Source: Kouleothrix aurantiaca (GTDB lineage: Bacteria; Chloroflexota; Chloroflexia; Chloroflexales; Roseiflexaceae). From it: DNA of 8,483 nt. Where the stretch lies: assembly GCA_001399705.1 (NCBI GenBank), contig LJCR01000064.1:1-8483 (forward strand), written 5' to 3'. A program made the translations under genes and the position numbers. This document shows positions 1-5,318 of this stretch, in pieces. A model generated the notes under the pieces. The model made no database searches. It was not told where the DNA came from and saw nothing but the letters and a program-made list of their open reading frames with translations. The stretch's first letter is position 1. Every line of letters begins with the position of its first letter.

Positions 1-118
1 GGTTGATCAGATGCTTGTTGGTTTCGATCGCTTCTTCCCAGCGATTTTTGGCCGCCATCTCAACCGCCTGATCTTGCAGGCGGCGGCGCAGTCGCAGTTT
101 TTCGTCCTGTTTGCTCAA
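1..118 (-). CDS. Partial N-terminus of a probable TPR-type protein (TTG start)
   Basis: Only the first 39 codons are in the window; the gene continues beyond base 1. The translation begins MSKQDEKLRLRRRLQDQAVE and continues through a WEEAIETN segment, which looks like the first helix of a tetratricopeptide repeat after a basic leader. I chose the TTG at 118-116 because a strong Shine-Dalgarno sequence (GGAGGAG, complement of 125-131) lies six bases upstream, and no ATG or GTG in this frame is closer to it. The gene follows the CPBP protease gene on the same strand after 53 bases, so it is probably the third gene of the miaB operon. TPR proteins are scaffolds for protein-protein contacts. That role is an inference from a short fragment; a coiled-coil protein without TPRs is possible. 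Confidence 0.6.
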   Translation of the reverse strand, partial: MSKQDEKLRLRRRLQDQAVEMAAKNRWEEAIETNKHLIN

Positions 119-171
119 TCGTCACTCCTCCGCAACAGTACTATTGGCAAGCGCAGCCGCCCAGCGCGCAG

Positions 172-1038
172 CTAGAGCGCCGGGCAGCCCGCCATTCCGG
201 GCGTATTAATACACAAAACTAAAAATACCAGGGCAACACCATTATTGATTGTATGGGCGATGATGCACGGCAGCAGACTTTTCGTGCGGTGCATCGTCCA
301 CGCCAGCAGCAGCCCAATCAGGAAAATCGGCACCAGCAGCGCGAGCAGGCCGCGCGTAACCGACAGCGAGTGGACACTTGCAAACAAGAGCGCGCTGACG
401 ATATATGCCAGCGGCACGCCCCACGGCCGATTGGCGAAGTTCAGGCGCAATGCGTTGAATATGTAGCCGCGAAACAAGATTTCCTCGCCAACTGGCGCAA
501 GCACCGCCGCGCCAACAAGCAGAAGCGCCTGGCCCAGGTAATCGCCCTGACACAGCGGGAATTGCGCGGCCTGGTCGGGCATTTCAGTGACCGACTGCAT
601 CAGCTGGCTGGCCAGGCCATTCACAAACAGCGAAAGCACGCCTACGCCCACGCCAATCGCGATCAGGCGCAGCACGCGCGGCGCCTGAAAGCCAAATTCG
701 CGCAGCGACTCGTGGCGCAGCCATTTCAGGCGGATCAGTGTAATGAGCACGAAGGCCGCATTGGTGGCCAGCAGCGTGAAAAACAGGCCATCGGCGCCAA
801 CCAGCCGCAGCGCCTGCCCCGGGTCGCGCAAGCGGTCGCGCAGATCGGCGAGCGACAAGCCCTGCTGGGCCATGCGCAGGCCGACGAACGCAAGCTGCAC
901 AATCAGCGTCAGCACCACAAAGGCAACCAGCGCCAGCACAAAATCCAGCGCCATTGCGCCAGCCAGCGGCCATTTGCGGCGGCCAACCGCAGGCGGCTCG
1001 GGCGAAACTGGCTGCACAGGGGTATCGTATTGTGCCAT
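172..1038 (-). CDS. CPBP (Rce1/Abi-type) family intramembrane glutamic endopeptidase
   Basis: This 288-residue, multi-spanning membrane protein cleaves or processes substrates within the bilayer if it acts like the known members of the CPBP family (Rce1, MroQ, Abi proteins). The three family motifs are visible: EE-x3-R at E185, E186 and R190, F-x3-H ending at H223, and H-x3-N at H262 and N266. Hydrophobic segments lie near residues 31-55, 84-105, 122-142, 168-183, 208-225, 230-248 and 256-275, and the N-terminus is a Pro-rich cytosolic tail. The open frame extends 48 codons further upstream into miaB. The ATG at 1038 is preferred because it overlaps the miaB stop by one base (TGATG) and has GAGGGAG ten bases before it. 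That arrangement implies translational coupling to miaB. The natural substrate cannot be read from sequence; bacterial relatives act in bacteriocin immunity, peptide maturation or unknown roles. Confidence 0.9.
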   Translation of the reverse strand: MAQYDTPVQPVSPEPPAVGRRKWPLAGAMALDFVLALVAFVVLTLIVQLAFVGLRMAQQGLSLADLRDRLRDPGQALRLVGADGLFFTLLATNAAFVLITLIRLKWLRHESLREFGFQAPRVLRLIAIGVGVGVLSLFVNGLASQLMQSVTEMPDQAAQFPLCQGDYLGQALLLVGAAVLAPVGEEILFRGYIFNALRLNFANRPWGVPLAYIVSALLFASVHSLSVTRGLLALLVPIFLIGLLLAWTMHRTKSLLPCIIAHTINNGVALVFLVLCINTPGMAGCPAL

Positions 1039-2420
1039 CAGGCTGGCACTCCCTCGCCCAGCAGTTCGCCCTGGAGCGACCAGGGGCCGGTGTGATTCAC
1101 GCGAATGCGCGCCAGCCGGCCGATCCAGTCCTGTTCGTCGGCAAAGAATACCAGCTTGTTGCCGGGTGTGCGCCCGCGCCACTTGCCTTTATGCTCGCCC
1201 TCGACCAGCACTTCGACCGTCTGGCCCAGGAAGGCAGTGTTGCGCTCGGTGGCGATCTGCTCCTGCAGCGCGTCGAGTTCGACGCGGCGAGCCTGTTTTT
1301 CGGCTTCGGAAACGGCCAGCGCGGGATCTTCTTCCATTGCGCCGGCGCGGGTACCGGGCCGCGCCGAGTAGGCAGCAATGTGCACTTTGTCGAAACGAAT
1401 TTCTTCCAGCAGCGCGCGCGTGCCATCGAAATGCTCGCGCGTTTCGCCGGGGTGGCCGACGATGATGTCGGTGGTGAGCGAGATATCGGGCATGGCCGCG
1501 CGGATCTTGCCGATCAGGTCGCGGTAGCGCGCCACGGTGTAGCCGCGCCGCATGACTTTCAGGATCTCGTCGTGGCCGGACTGCACCGGCAGGTTGATCT
1601 CGCGCTGGGCGCGCGGCAGTTCGGCCACGGTCGCGATCAGCTTGTCGGTCATCCAGGCCGGGTGCGAGGTCAGGAAGCGCAGCCGCACCAGCCCCGGCAC
1701 AGCATGCACGCCGCGCAGCAGCTCGGCCAGGTCGGGGCGGTTCGGCCGGTCGTGCCCCCACGAGTCGACGATCTGGCCGAGCAGCGTGATCTCTTTCGCG
1801 CCGCGCTCGACGATCCGCGCCACTTCATCAACGATTTCTTCGAGCGGACGGCTGCGCTCTTTGCCGCGCCGCAGCGGGATGACGCAGAACGCGCAGCTCA
1901 TGTTGCAGCCATACTGGATGGGCACATGCACCGACACGGGCGGGTGCGCCCAGCTGGCAACCGGCAGCGCCGGCTCGTCGACCTGATAGAGCGAGTGCGG
2001 CGCCAGCGCCACCACTTCGTCCACTGCCGATGGCGAGACAAAATGGTCGACCATGGGCAGCTGTCGCTCGAAGATCGAGCGGTTGTTTGGGCCGACCATG
2101 CAGCCCCACAGAACGATCTGCGTGTCGGGCTTGTGGCGCTTGAGGCTTTGCAGATCGCCGAGCTTGCCGATGATACGCTCTTCGGCCGAGGCGCGCACGC
2201 TGCACGAGTTTAGCACAATAAAGCTGGCGTCTTCGGGCCGGTCGGCGGGCGCGTAGCCCACGCCCTGCAGCGCCGACTCCAAGCGGTCGGAGTCGGAAAC
2301 GTTCATCTGGCAGCCAACCGTCCACACATAATAGCGCCGATCGCGCGGCGTAATATCGCGCGAAGGGCGCGGCAGCGTGTCGCGCAGCTCGTCTTTTGAT
2401 ACCAGTTTGAGTTCGATCAT
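1038..2420 (-). CDS. miaB: tRNA-2-methylthio-N6-dimethylallyladenosine synthase (MiaB)
   Basis: This is a radical-SAM methylthiotransferase that adds the 2-methylthio group to N6-isopentenyladenosine at position 37 of tRNAs reading UNN codons. The protein has 460 residues, the usual length. The N-terminal UPF0004 domain supplies the auxiliary [4Fe-4S] cysteines at C37 (in VGCQMN), C73 and C107. The radical-SAM core carries C172-x3-C176-x2-C179, and a TRAM RNA-binding domain occupies about residues 393-455. The ATG at 2420 is chosen over an in-frame start 23 codons upstream because family similarity begins soon after it, GGAAG lies five bases before it, and a good promoter sits just upstream at 2457-2485. 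The window contains no miaA. Other methylthiotransferases (MtaB, RimO) are less likely because the CQMN, SCSVR and GQIVDS motifs follow MiaB more closely. It heads the probable operon with the CPBP gene. Confidence 0.93.
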   Translation of the reverse strand: MIELKLVSKDELRDTLPRPSRDITPRDRRYYVWTVGCQMNVSDSDRLESALQGVGYAPADRPEDASFIVLNSCSVRASAEERIIGKLGDLQSLKRHKPDTQIVLWGCMVGPNNRSIFERQLPMVDHFVSPSAVDEVVALAPHSLYQVDEPALPVASWAHPPVSVHVPIQYGCNMSCAFCVIPLRRGKERSRPLEEIVDEVARIVERGAKEITLLGQIVDSWGHDRPNRPDLAELLRGVHAVPGLVRLRFLTSHPAWMTDKLIATVAELPRAQREINLPVQSGHDEILKVMRRGYTVARYRDLIGKIRAAMPDISLTTDIIVGHPGETREHFDGTRALLEEIRFDKVHIAAYSARPGTRAGAMEEDPALAVSEAEKQARRVELDALQEQIATERNTAFLGQTVEVLVEGEHKGKWRGRTPGNKLVFFADEQDWIGRLARIRVNHTGPWSLQGELLGEGVPA

Positions 2421-2456
2421 TGGGTCTTCCCTACGCAATATGCGCAATAGGGCGCC

Positions 2457-2485
2457 ATTATACCGAGTTTGGGGGTGCGCCGCAA
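2457..2485 (-). promoter_or_regulatory. Sigma70-type promoter of miaB
   Basis: On the minus strand, TTGCGG (2485-2480) is separated by exactly 17 bases from a perfect TATAAT (2462-2457). Transcription would start near 2450, giving a leader of about 30 bases before the miaB ATG at 2420. This is the best housekeeping promoter in the window. Confidence 0.75.
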
Positions 2486-2505
2486 CCAAAAGCGGGAAAA
2501 CAGGC

Positions 2506-2567
2506 GTCAGGATTCAGGAGTCAGAAGGACTGTATGCTTCTGACTCCGAACCCCTGACCCCTGATTC
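2506..2567. repeat. Heptad-repeat hairpin, CCCTGAC type
   Basis: The left arm is three consecutive 7-mers (GTCAGGA, TTCAGGA, GTCAGAA at 2506-2526). The right arm has complementary heptads (TTCTGAC, TCCGAAC, CCCTGAC, CCCTGAT at 2540-2567). The core is a perfect 11-bp stem (2517-2527 with 2537-2547) around a 9-base loop. It begins eight bases beyond the stop of the acidic protein (2575-3210) and lies upstream of the miaB promoter, so it could act as a terminator separating the two tandem genes. There is no good U-tract, so termination is an inference. Confidence 0.7.
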
Positions 2568-2574
2568 CTATCGT

Positions 2575-3210
2575 CTACCACACAATAATCGGCAGGTCGT
2601 TTGCGACGCTCTGCTCGGCGGCGGTGCGCAGCACTTGCAGGCAGCGCGCCGGGCCACTGTTGCTGGGGACGTTGGCCTGCTGCAGCAGGGACGAGAGCTC
2701 GGTCAGCTCGCGCTGCAAGCCAACCGCGGAGCCAAAGCTGATATAGGGGTCTTCGGCTTCTTCGTCGTCTTCCGACACTTCCTCGTCGGCCTCCAGCCAG
2801 ATCGGCTCAGCGAAATCGACCGGCAGGTAGTAGCCGCCGTCGGCCTGATGATTGATCAGGTGCGGGAAGCGCGTGGTTTCCTCGCCATCCCAGATCGCGA
2901 CCAGCACCGGGTCGGGCTCGCCATCGTCAGGCGTGCTGGCCGTGAGCACGCCGCCGACATCGCGGCCCTGCTCGAGGTAGGCGGCCAGCTGGCGCAGCTG
3001 ATAGAGATCCATAAAGCGGTCGATCCCGCCTTCCCAGATCTCAACGCCCGGGCGCGACAGCAGATCGACCTCGATGCCTTCTTCGCGCAACAGATCCTGG
3101 ATGTCGGACAGCCACTCGCGCTCGTCTTCGTACAGCTCGCGGTCTTCCTCGGGGCGGGTGGTAAACATCGAGCCGACGACAAGATCGAGCTCCGTGGTAT
3201 GATCGGACAT
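2575..3210 (-). CDS. Acidic cytosolic protein of unknown function
   Basis: I do not recognise a named family. The protein has 211 residues and no signal peptide or membrane segment. A Glu/Asp-rich linker at about 139-154 separates a larger N-terminal part from a helical C-terminal part. Notable segments are REWLSDIQDLLREEG (31-45), a central stretch with LINHQADGGYYLPVDF (118-133), and a Cys-containing C-terminal helix (190-203). The ATG at 3210 has AAGGAG eight bases upstream, an ideal spacing. An overlapping GTG three codons earlier would sit too close to that site. An extended -10 element at 3276-3284 probably drives it. The gene is divergent from the zinc-ribbon gene at 3373, with 162 bases between the two starts. 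Composition resembles the neighbours, so nothing suggests recent transfer. Coding status is strong; function is unknown. Confidence 0.8.
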   Translation of the reverse strand: MSDHTTELDLVVGSMFTTRPEEDRELYEDEREWLSDIQDLLREEGIEVDLLSRPGVEIWEGGIDRFMDLYQLRQLAAYLEQGRDVGGVLTASTPDDGEPDPVLVAIWDGEETTRFPHLINHQADGGYYLPVDFAEPIWLEADEEVSEDDEEAEDPYISFGSAVGLQRELTELSSLLQQANVPSNSGPARCLQVLRTAAEQSVANDLPIIVW

Positions 3211-3275
3211 ATTCGACACTCCTTATGAGCAGCCTCACAATGCTGCGGCTTCGTAATATCCTTCAAAGACACACA

Positions 3276-3284
3276 AGTATACCA
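3276..3284 (-). promoter_or_regulatory. Extended -10 promoter element for the acidic protein gene
   Basis: The minus strand reads TGG-TATACT, matching the extended -10 form TGn-TATAAT at five of six core bases. No convincing -35 lies 17 bases upstream, as is common for extended -10 promoters. Transcription from about 3269 would give a leader near 59 bases. Confidence 0.5.
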
Positions 3285-3311
3285 TGTTCTCTGGAAAATG
3301 CTGCCATACTC

Positions 3312-3340
3312 TTGCGCGCGCTGCACAGCCGTGCTATGCT
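3312..3340 (+). promoter_or_regulatory. Sigma70-type promoter of the zinc-ribbon gene
   Basis: TTGCGC (3312-3317) and TATGCT (3335-3340) are separated by 17 bases. The predicted transcription start near 3347 gives a short leader of about 26 bases before the ATG at 3373. The promoter lies inside the longer open frame that begins at 3298, which argues against that upstream start. Confidence 0.6.
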
Positions 3341-3372
3341 CTAGATCGCATGTTCCATACCCCAAAAAACCT

Positions 3373-3912
3373 ATGACAGCCTACCTGACCCGCACCCAAA
3401 AATCGAGCACCGAGCACTGCGCAGCCTGTGGCGAACGCCTGACTGGCGGCTACTACTTTCTGCGCGACCGCGCGGAGCGCTACTGCCCGCAGTGTATTGC
3501 CACGCGCCCGCGCTGCGATGCCTGTTCGGCGCCGGTGGGCGACCAGCACTGGACGCTGCACGACGGCCGGGTGCTGTGCGGGAACTGCCACGCCACGGCG
3601 GTGTTCGACCCGGCGGTGGCGCGCGGCACTTGCGACATCTGGAGCATGTTCGACAGCAGTGTGATCGAAACCTGGGCCAACCTGGCGTGGACCGGCGGCG
3701 ATCCCGATCTCTACCTGTATCGCGGCTTTTCCGAGATGGCGCGCAGCACCAATGGCTCCGGCTTCAACGAAAGTGTGTACGCCTGGGGCGGCTGGGGCGA
3801 GTGGAAGCTGCACGTCTACGGTTTCAGCGATGGCAGCTCGTATGAGATCAGCGAAGTTGCACGCTGGTACCAGGACTGGTGGGGCGGCGACGACGTGCCG
3901 CAAACGCACTAG
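3373..3912 (+). CDS. Small Zn-ribbon / LIM-like protein
   Basis: This 179-residue protein carries eight cysteines in four CxxC knuckles: C16/C19, C38/C41, C48/C51 and C69/C72. The spacing (18, 6 and 17 residues between knuckles) is that of two tandem treble-clef zinc sites, as in LIM domains. The rest (about 85-179) is rich in Trp, Tyr and Gly, has no cysteine beyond C87, and matches no catalytic motif I know. In particular, the HExxH-type metallopeptidase motif of DA1-like LIM proteins is absent. No signal peptide is visible, so it is probably cytosolic. The start at 3373 was chosen because the promoter at 3312-3340 precludes the upstream ATG at 3298, although no clear Shine-Dalgarno precedes it. 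It is monocistronic, with a strong hairpin right after the stop. A role in protein or nucleic-acid binding is inference. Confidence 0.75.
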   Translation: MTAYLTRTQKSSTEHCAACGERLTGGYYFLRDRAERYCPQCIATRPRCDACSAPVGDQHWTLHDGRVLCGNCHATAVFDPAVARGTCDIWSMFDSSVIETWANLAWTGGDPDLYLYRGFSEMARSTNGSGFNESVYAWGGWGEWKLHVYGFSDGSSYEISEVARWYQDWWGGDDVPQTH

Positions 3913-3934
3913 CACCTACCGAGGGGGAGGAGCA

Positions 3935-3969
3935 GCAAAAGGACGAGGGATTTTCCCTCGTCCTTTTGC
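3935..3969. terminator. Perfect 16-bp hairpin between convergent genes, likely bidirectional terminator
   Basis: Bases 3935-3950 pair perfectly with 3954-3969 around a TTT loop. Each arm contains a run of four A or four T, so either transcript would end in a stem with a U-rich descending arm. It lies 22 bases after the zinc-ribbon stop and about 170 bases beyond the globin stop on the other strand. There is no separate long U-tract after the stem, so efficiency is uncertain. Confidence 0.75.
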
Positions 3970-4057
3970 ATATGCCAGCAGGATTATTCGATAGATTCAC
4001 AGAACAGGCGCAGGACTAAAGCGGGCAAAGAACCGAGGGCTTCAGGAAGCCATAAAA

Positions 4058-4081
4058 TCTTGGTGTCTTGGTGCCTTGGTG
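4058..4081. repeat. Octad tandem repeat TCTTGGTG x3
   Basis: Three back-to-back 8-mers (TCTTGGTG, TCTTGGTG, CCTTGGTG) lie in the spacer between the zinc-ribbon gene and the globin gene. They do not fold and are not coding. Similar short-period words recur between genes in many bacterial chromosomes. Confidence 0.7.
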
Positions 4082-4104
4082 GTTATTTGAAAGGTATTGT
4101 CCCT

Positions 4105-4125
4105 ATTCTCCATCCCCCATCCCCC
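4105..4125. repeat. Heptad tandem repeat ATCCCCC type, three units
   Basis: Three contiguous 7-mers (ATTCTCC, ATCCCCC, ATCCCCC) end 15 bases from the globin stop codon. They share the 7-base period of the hairpins at 2506-2567 and 7213-7298 but have a different word and no pairing arm. Confidence 0.6.
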
Positions 4126-4139
4126 GCGCTGCAAGCGCA

Positions 4140-4544
4140 TCAGCCACGCAGCTCGATGCCGGGCTGGCCTTGCTGGTTGATCATAAACGTCCCGGCGCGC
4201 TCAAAATACTCGCGCAGGGCGCTGCGCACCGGCTCGGCAAAGCCCACCTCGTCGACGGCGGCGAGCATATGCCCCACCCAGGCGTCGCGCTCGGCCTGGC
4301 CGATGGCAAAGGGCATGTGGCGCATGCGCAGGCGTGGGTGCCCGCGCTGGGCATTGTAGCGCGGCGGGCCGCCAAAATACTGCGCAATAAACAGGAACTG
4401 ACCTTCTTTCCCCGGCTCAAGATCGTCGGGGAATAGCGGGCGCAGCAGTGGGTCGGCCTCGACGCGGGCGTAGAAGCGCTCGACCAGCGCGCGAAACGGC
4501 GGGTCGCCGCCGGCAAGCTCATAGATGGTTTGTTGGTTGCTCAT
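4140..4544 (-). CDS. Group II truncated hemoglobin (TrHb2 / HbO type)
   Basis: This 134-residue haem protein is the normal length for a 2-on-2 globin. Family features are plain: FY at B9-B10 with Y25, DPLLRPLFP (31-39), the group II signature YFGGP followed by YNAQRGHPRLRMRH, the proximal His F8 at H76, and Trp G8 at W89 in RDAWVGHM. Tyr B10 and Trp G8 line the distal pocket in group II members. Such globins bind O2 with high affinity and have been linked to NO detoxification, peroxide handling or oxygen delivery; which applies here cannot be told. The ATG at 4544 gives the canonical N-terminus. It has no Shine-Dalgarno, and TATAAT lies only six bases upstream. An ATG five codons upstream (4559) is an alternative. 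The gene is divergent from the stress-protein gene at 4713. Confidence 0.92.
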   Translation of the reverse strand: MSNQQTIYELAGGDPPFRALVERFYARVEADPLLRPLFPDDLEPGKEGQFLFIAQYFGGPPRYNAQRGHPRLRMRHMPFAIGQAERDAWVGHMLAAVDEVGFAEPVRSALREYFERAGTFMINQQGQPGIELRG

Positions 4545-4550
4545 GCCGGT

Positions 4551-4556
4551 ATTATA
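4551..4556 (-). promoter_or_regulatory. Consensus -10 box directly before the globin start
   Basis: A perfect TATAAT on the minus strand is separated by six bases from the ATG at 4544, so transcription would begin at or next to the A of the start codon. The region 16-18 bases upstream (AAAAGA) is not a good -35. This suggests a leaderless mRNA, unless the upstream ATG at 4559 is the real start and the match is coding chance. Confidence 0.45.
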
Positions 4557-4712
4557 CATGATGCCGACGGCTTTCTTTTTTGCCCCAACCGAGGTGTAAC
4601 ACCGGGCCACCTGCCGAGACCATAGGTGCAGAGAGCGAATTGAAAGTGCGCGTACATCGCACCGCAATCGCTCACAGCCGATTGGTTTTGTTATCGACGA
4701 AAGGAGCAAACC

Positions 4713-5168
4713 ATGGAAACAACGCTGTACCAGGTCTACGCCGACGCCCACGCCGCCGAGGAAGCCGCCAAACAGCTTGAGGGCGCGGGAGTGCCGCGCG
4801 CGGCCATCAGCATGTTTGCGCCGGGTGGCAGCGCCCACATGGGCAGCTTTGCCGACAGCGGTGGCCACCAGCACAGCGCTGAGCGCGACCGGGTTGGCAG
4901 CTTCGCCAGCGGGCAGAGCACGAGCGAAACCCCGCGCGAGCACATGGGCAGTTTCGCTGACGCGGGCGCGCACGAGCATAATGCCGAGCGCGACCGGGTT
5001 GGCAGCTTCGCCGCGGGCGCATTTGTTGGCGAGCTGGCCGACGCCGGAATTGACACTGATGCTGCGCAGCACATCGTGGAGCAGATGCACGACGGCGGGG
5101 TGGTGCTGATCGTGCGCGCCGATGAGGCGCTTGCGAGCCGCGTGAGCGCATTCCTCAAAGGCGCTTAG
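4713..5168 (+). CDS. YflT-like (general stress protein 17M type) protein with internal His-rich repeats
   Basis: The 151-residue product has a YflT-like fold split around an unusual centre. Residues 5-37 (YQVYADAHAAEEAAKQLEGAG and on) resemble the N-terminal strand-helix-strand, and 107-149 (DAGIDTDAAQHIVEQMHDGG, then VLIVRA) resemble the conserved C-terminal half. In most relatives I know, the middle is a hydrophobic Gly/Ala zipper. Here it is replaced by two polar copies of a 35-residue unit (42-66 and 77-101), each holding two GSFA motifs (starting at 44, 62, 79 and 97), HxH and AERDRVGSFA. No membrane segment remains, so the protein is probably soluble. AAAGGAG lies six bases before the ATG. 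Family members are stress-induced in Bacillus, but the molecular function is unknown. A hairpin at 5198-5241 may end the transcript. Confidence 0.8.
   Translation: METTLYQVYADAHAAEEAAKQLEGAGVPRAAISMFAPGGSAHMGSFADSGGHQHSAERDRVGSFASGQSTSETPREHMGSFADAGAHEHNAERDRVGSFAAGAFVGELADAGIDTDAAQHIVEQMHDGGVVLIVRADEALASRVSAFLKGA
4836..5015 (+). repeat. Two-copy in-frame direct repeat inside the stress-protein gene
   Basis: Copy one (4836-4910) and copy two (4941-5015) are offset by 105 bases, exactly 35 codons. The last 27 bases of each copy, encoding ERDRVGSFA, are identical, while the middle differs at several codons. Each copy also contains two versions of the GSFA motif 18 residues apart, which hints at an older, shorter duplication. 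Confidence 0.85.
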
Positions 5169-5197
5169 CGCTGACGATCCTATAGTTCACCTCGCAA

Positions 5198-5241
5198 GGC
5201 GGCATCCTGAGTGGCCGAAGGCCGTATCGAAGGGTGCCGTC
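5198..5241. repeat. Two-tier hairpin (REP-like or terminator-like)
   Basis: An outer stem of about 11 bp (5198-5208 with 5231-5241, two G-U pairs) encloses an inner GGCC-GAA-GGCC stem-loop (5213-5223). It stands 30 bases after the stress-protein stop. The internal words CCTGAG and TCGAAGGGTG resemble interspersed repeats common between bacterial genes. It may serve as a factor-independent terminator, though no clean U-tract follows. Confidence 0.6.
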
Positions 5242-5244
5242 TTC

Positions 5245-5265
5245 TCCTGAATCCTGACCCCTGAC
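5245..5265. repeat. Half-element of the CCTGACC heptad repeat
   Basis: Three 7-mers in a row (TCCTGAA, TCCTGAC, CCCTGAC) match the right arm of the hairpin at 2506-2567, but no complementary left arm is present. It lies directly upstream of the promoter at 5269, in the position of a -35 element. Confidence 0.6.
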
Positions 5266-5268
5266 TAC

Positions 5269-5277
5269 TGCTACAAT
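5269..5277 (+). promoter_or_regulatory. Extended -10 promoter for the CBM9-like / half-UvrA unit
   Basis: TGC-TACAAT matches TGn-TATAAT at five of six core bases. The expected start near 5284 gives a leader of about 35 bases. No -35 consensus is visible; the -35 position is occupied by the heptad repeat. Confidence 0.5.
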
Positions 5278-5318
5278 ACGCGCCATGCACCGCCGCCACA
5301 GCAAAGCGAGGTTCGCGC

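Noticed and set aside
253..1095. A 280-codon plus-strand frame opposite the CPBP gene
   Set aside because: Its Gln/Arg/His-rich composition is typical of a shadow frame; the CPBP motifs on the other strand are clear.
954..2213. A 419-codon plus-strand open frame opposite miaB
   Set aside because: It is the mirror of miaB in high-G+C DNA, has no ribosome site or domain, and miaB is unmistakable.
2506..2567. CRISPR-like array
   Set aside because: The units are 7 bases and contiguous with no unique spacers, so this is a tandem heptad hairpin. The same holds for 7213-7298.
3298..3372. ATG at 3298 as start of the zinc-ribbon gene
   Set aside because: A TTGCGC-N17-TATGCT promoter lies inside this stretch, and the extra residues (with scattered Cys) look non-coding.
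4593..4603. GGTGT-A-ACACC palindrome as an operator between the globin and stress-protein genes
   Set aside because: Five-base arms are too short to support without a second copy or a known regulator.
4545..5090. Upstream extension of the globin frame into the stress-protein gene
   Set aside because: The extension is the antisense of the YflT-like gene. The globin fold starts at 4544, and the family length is matched without it.
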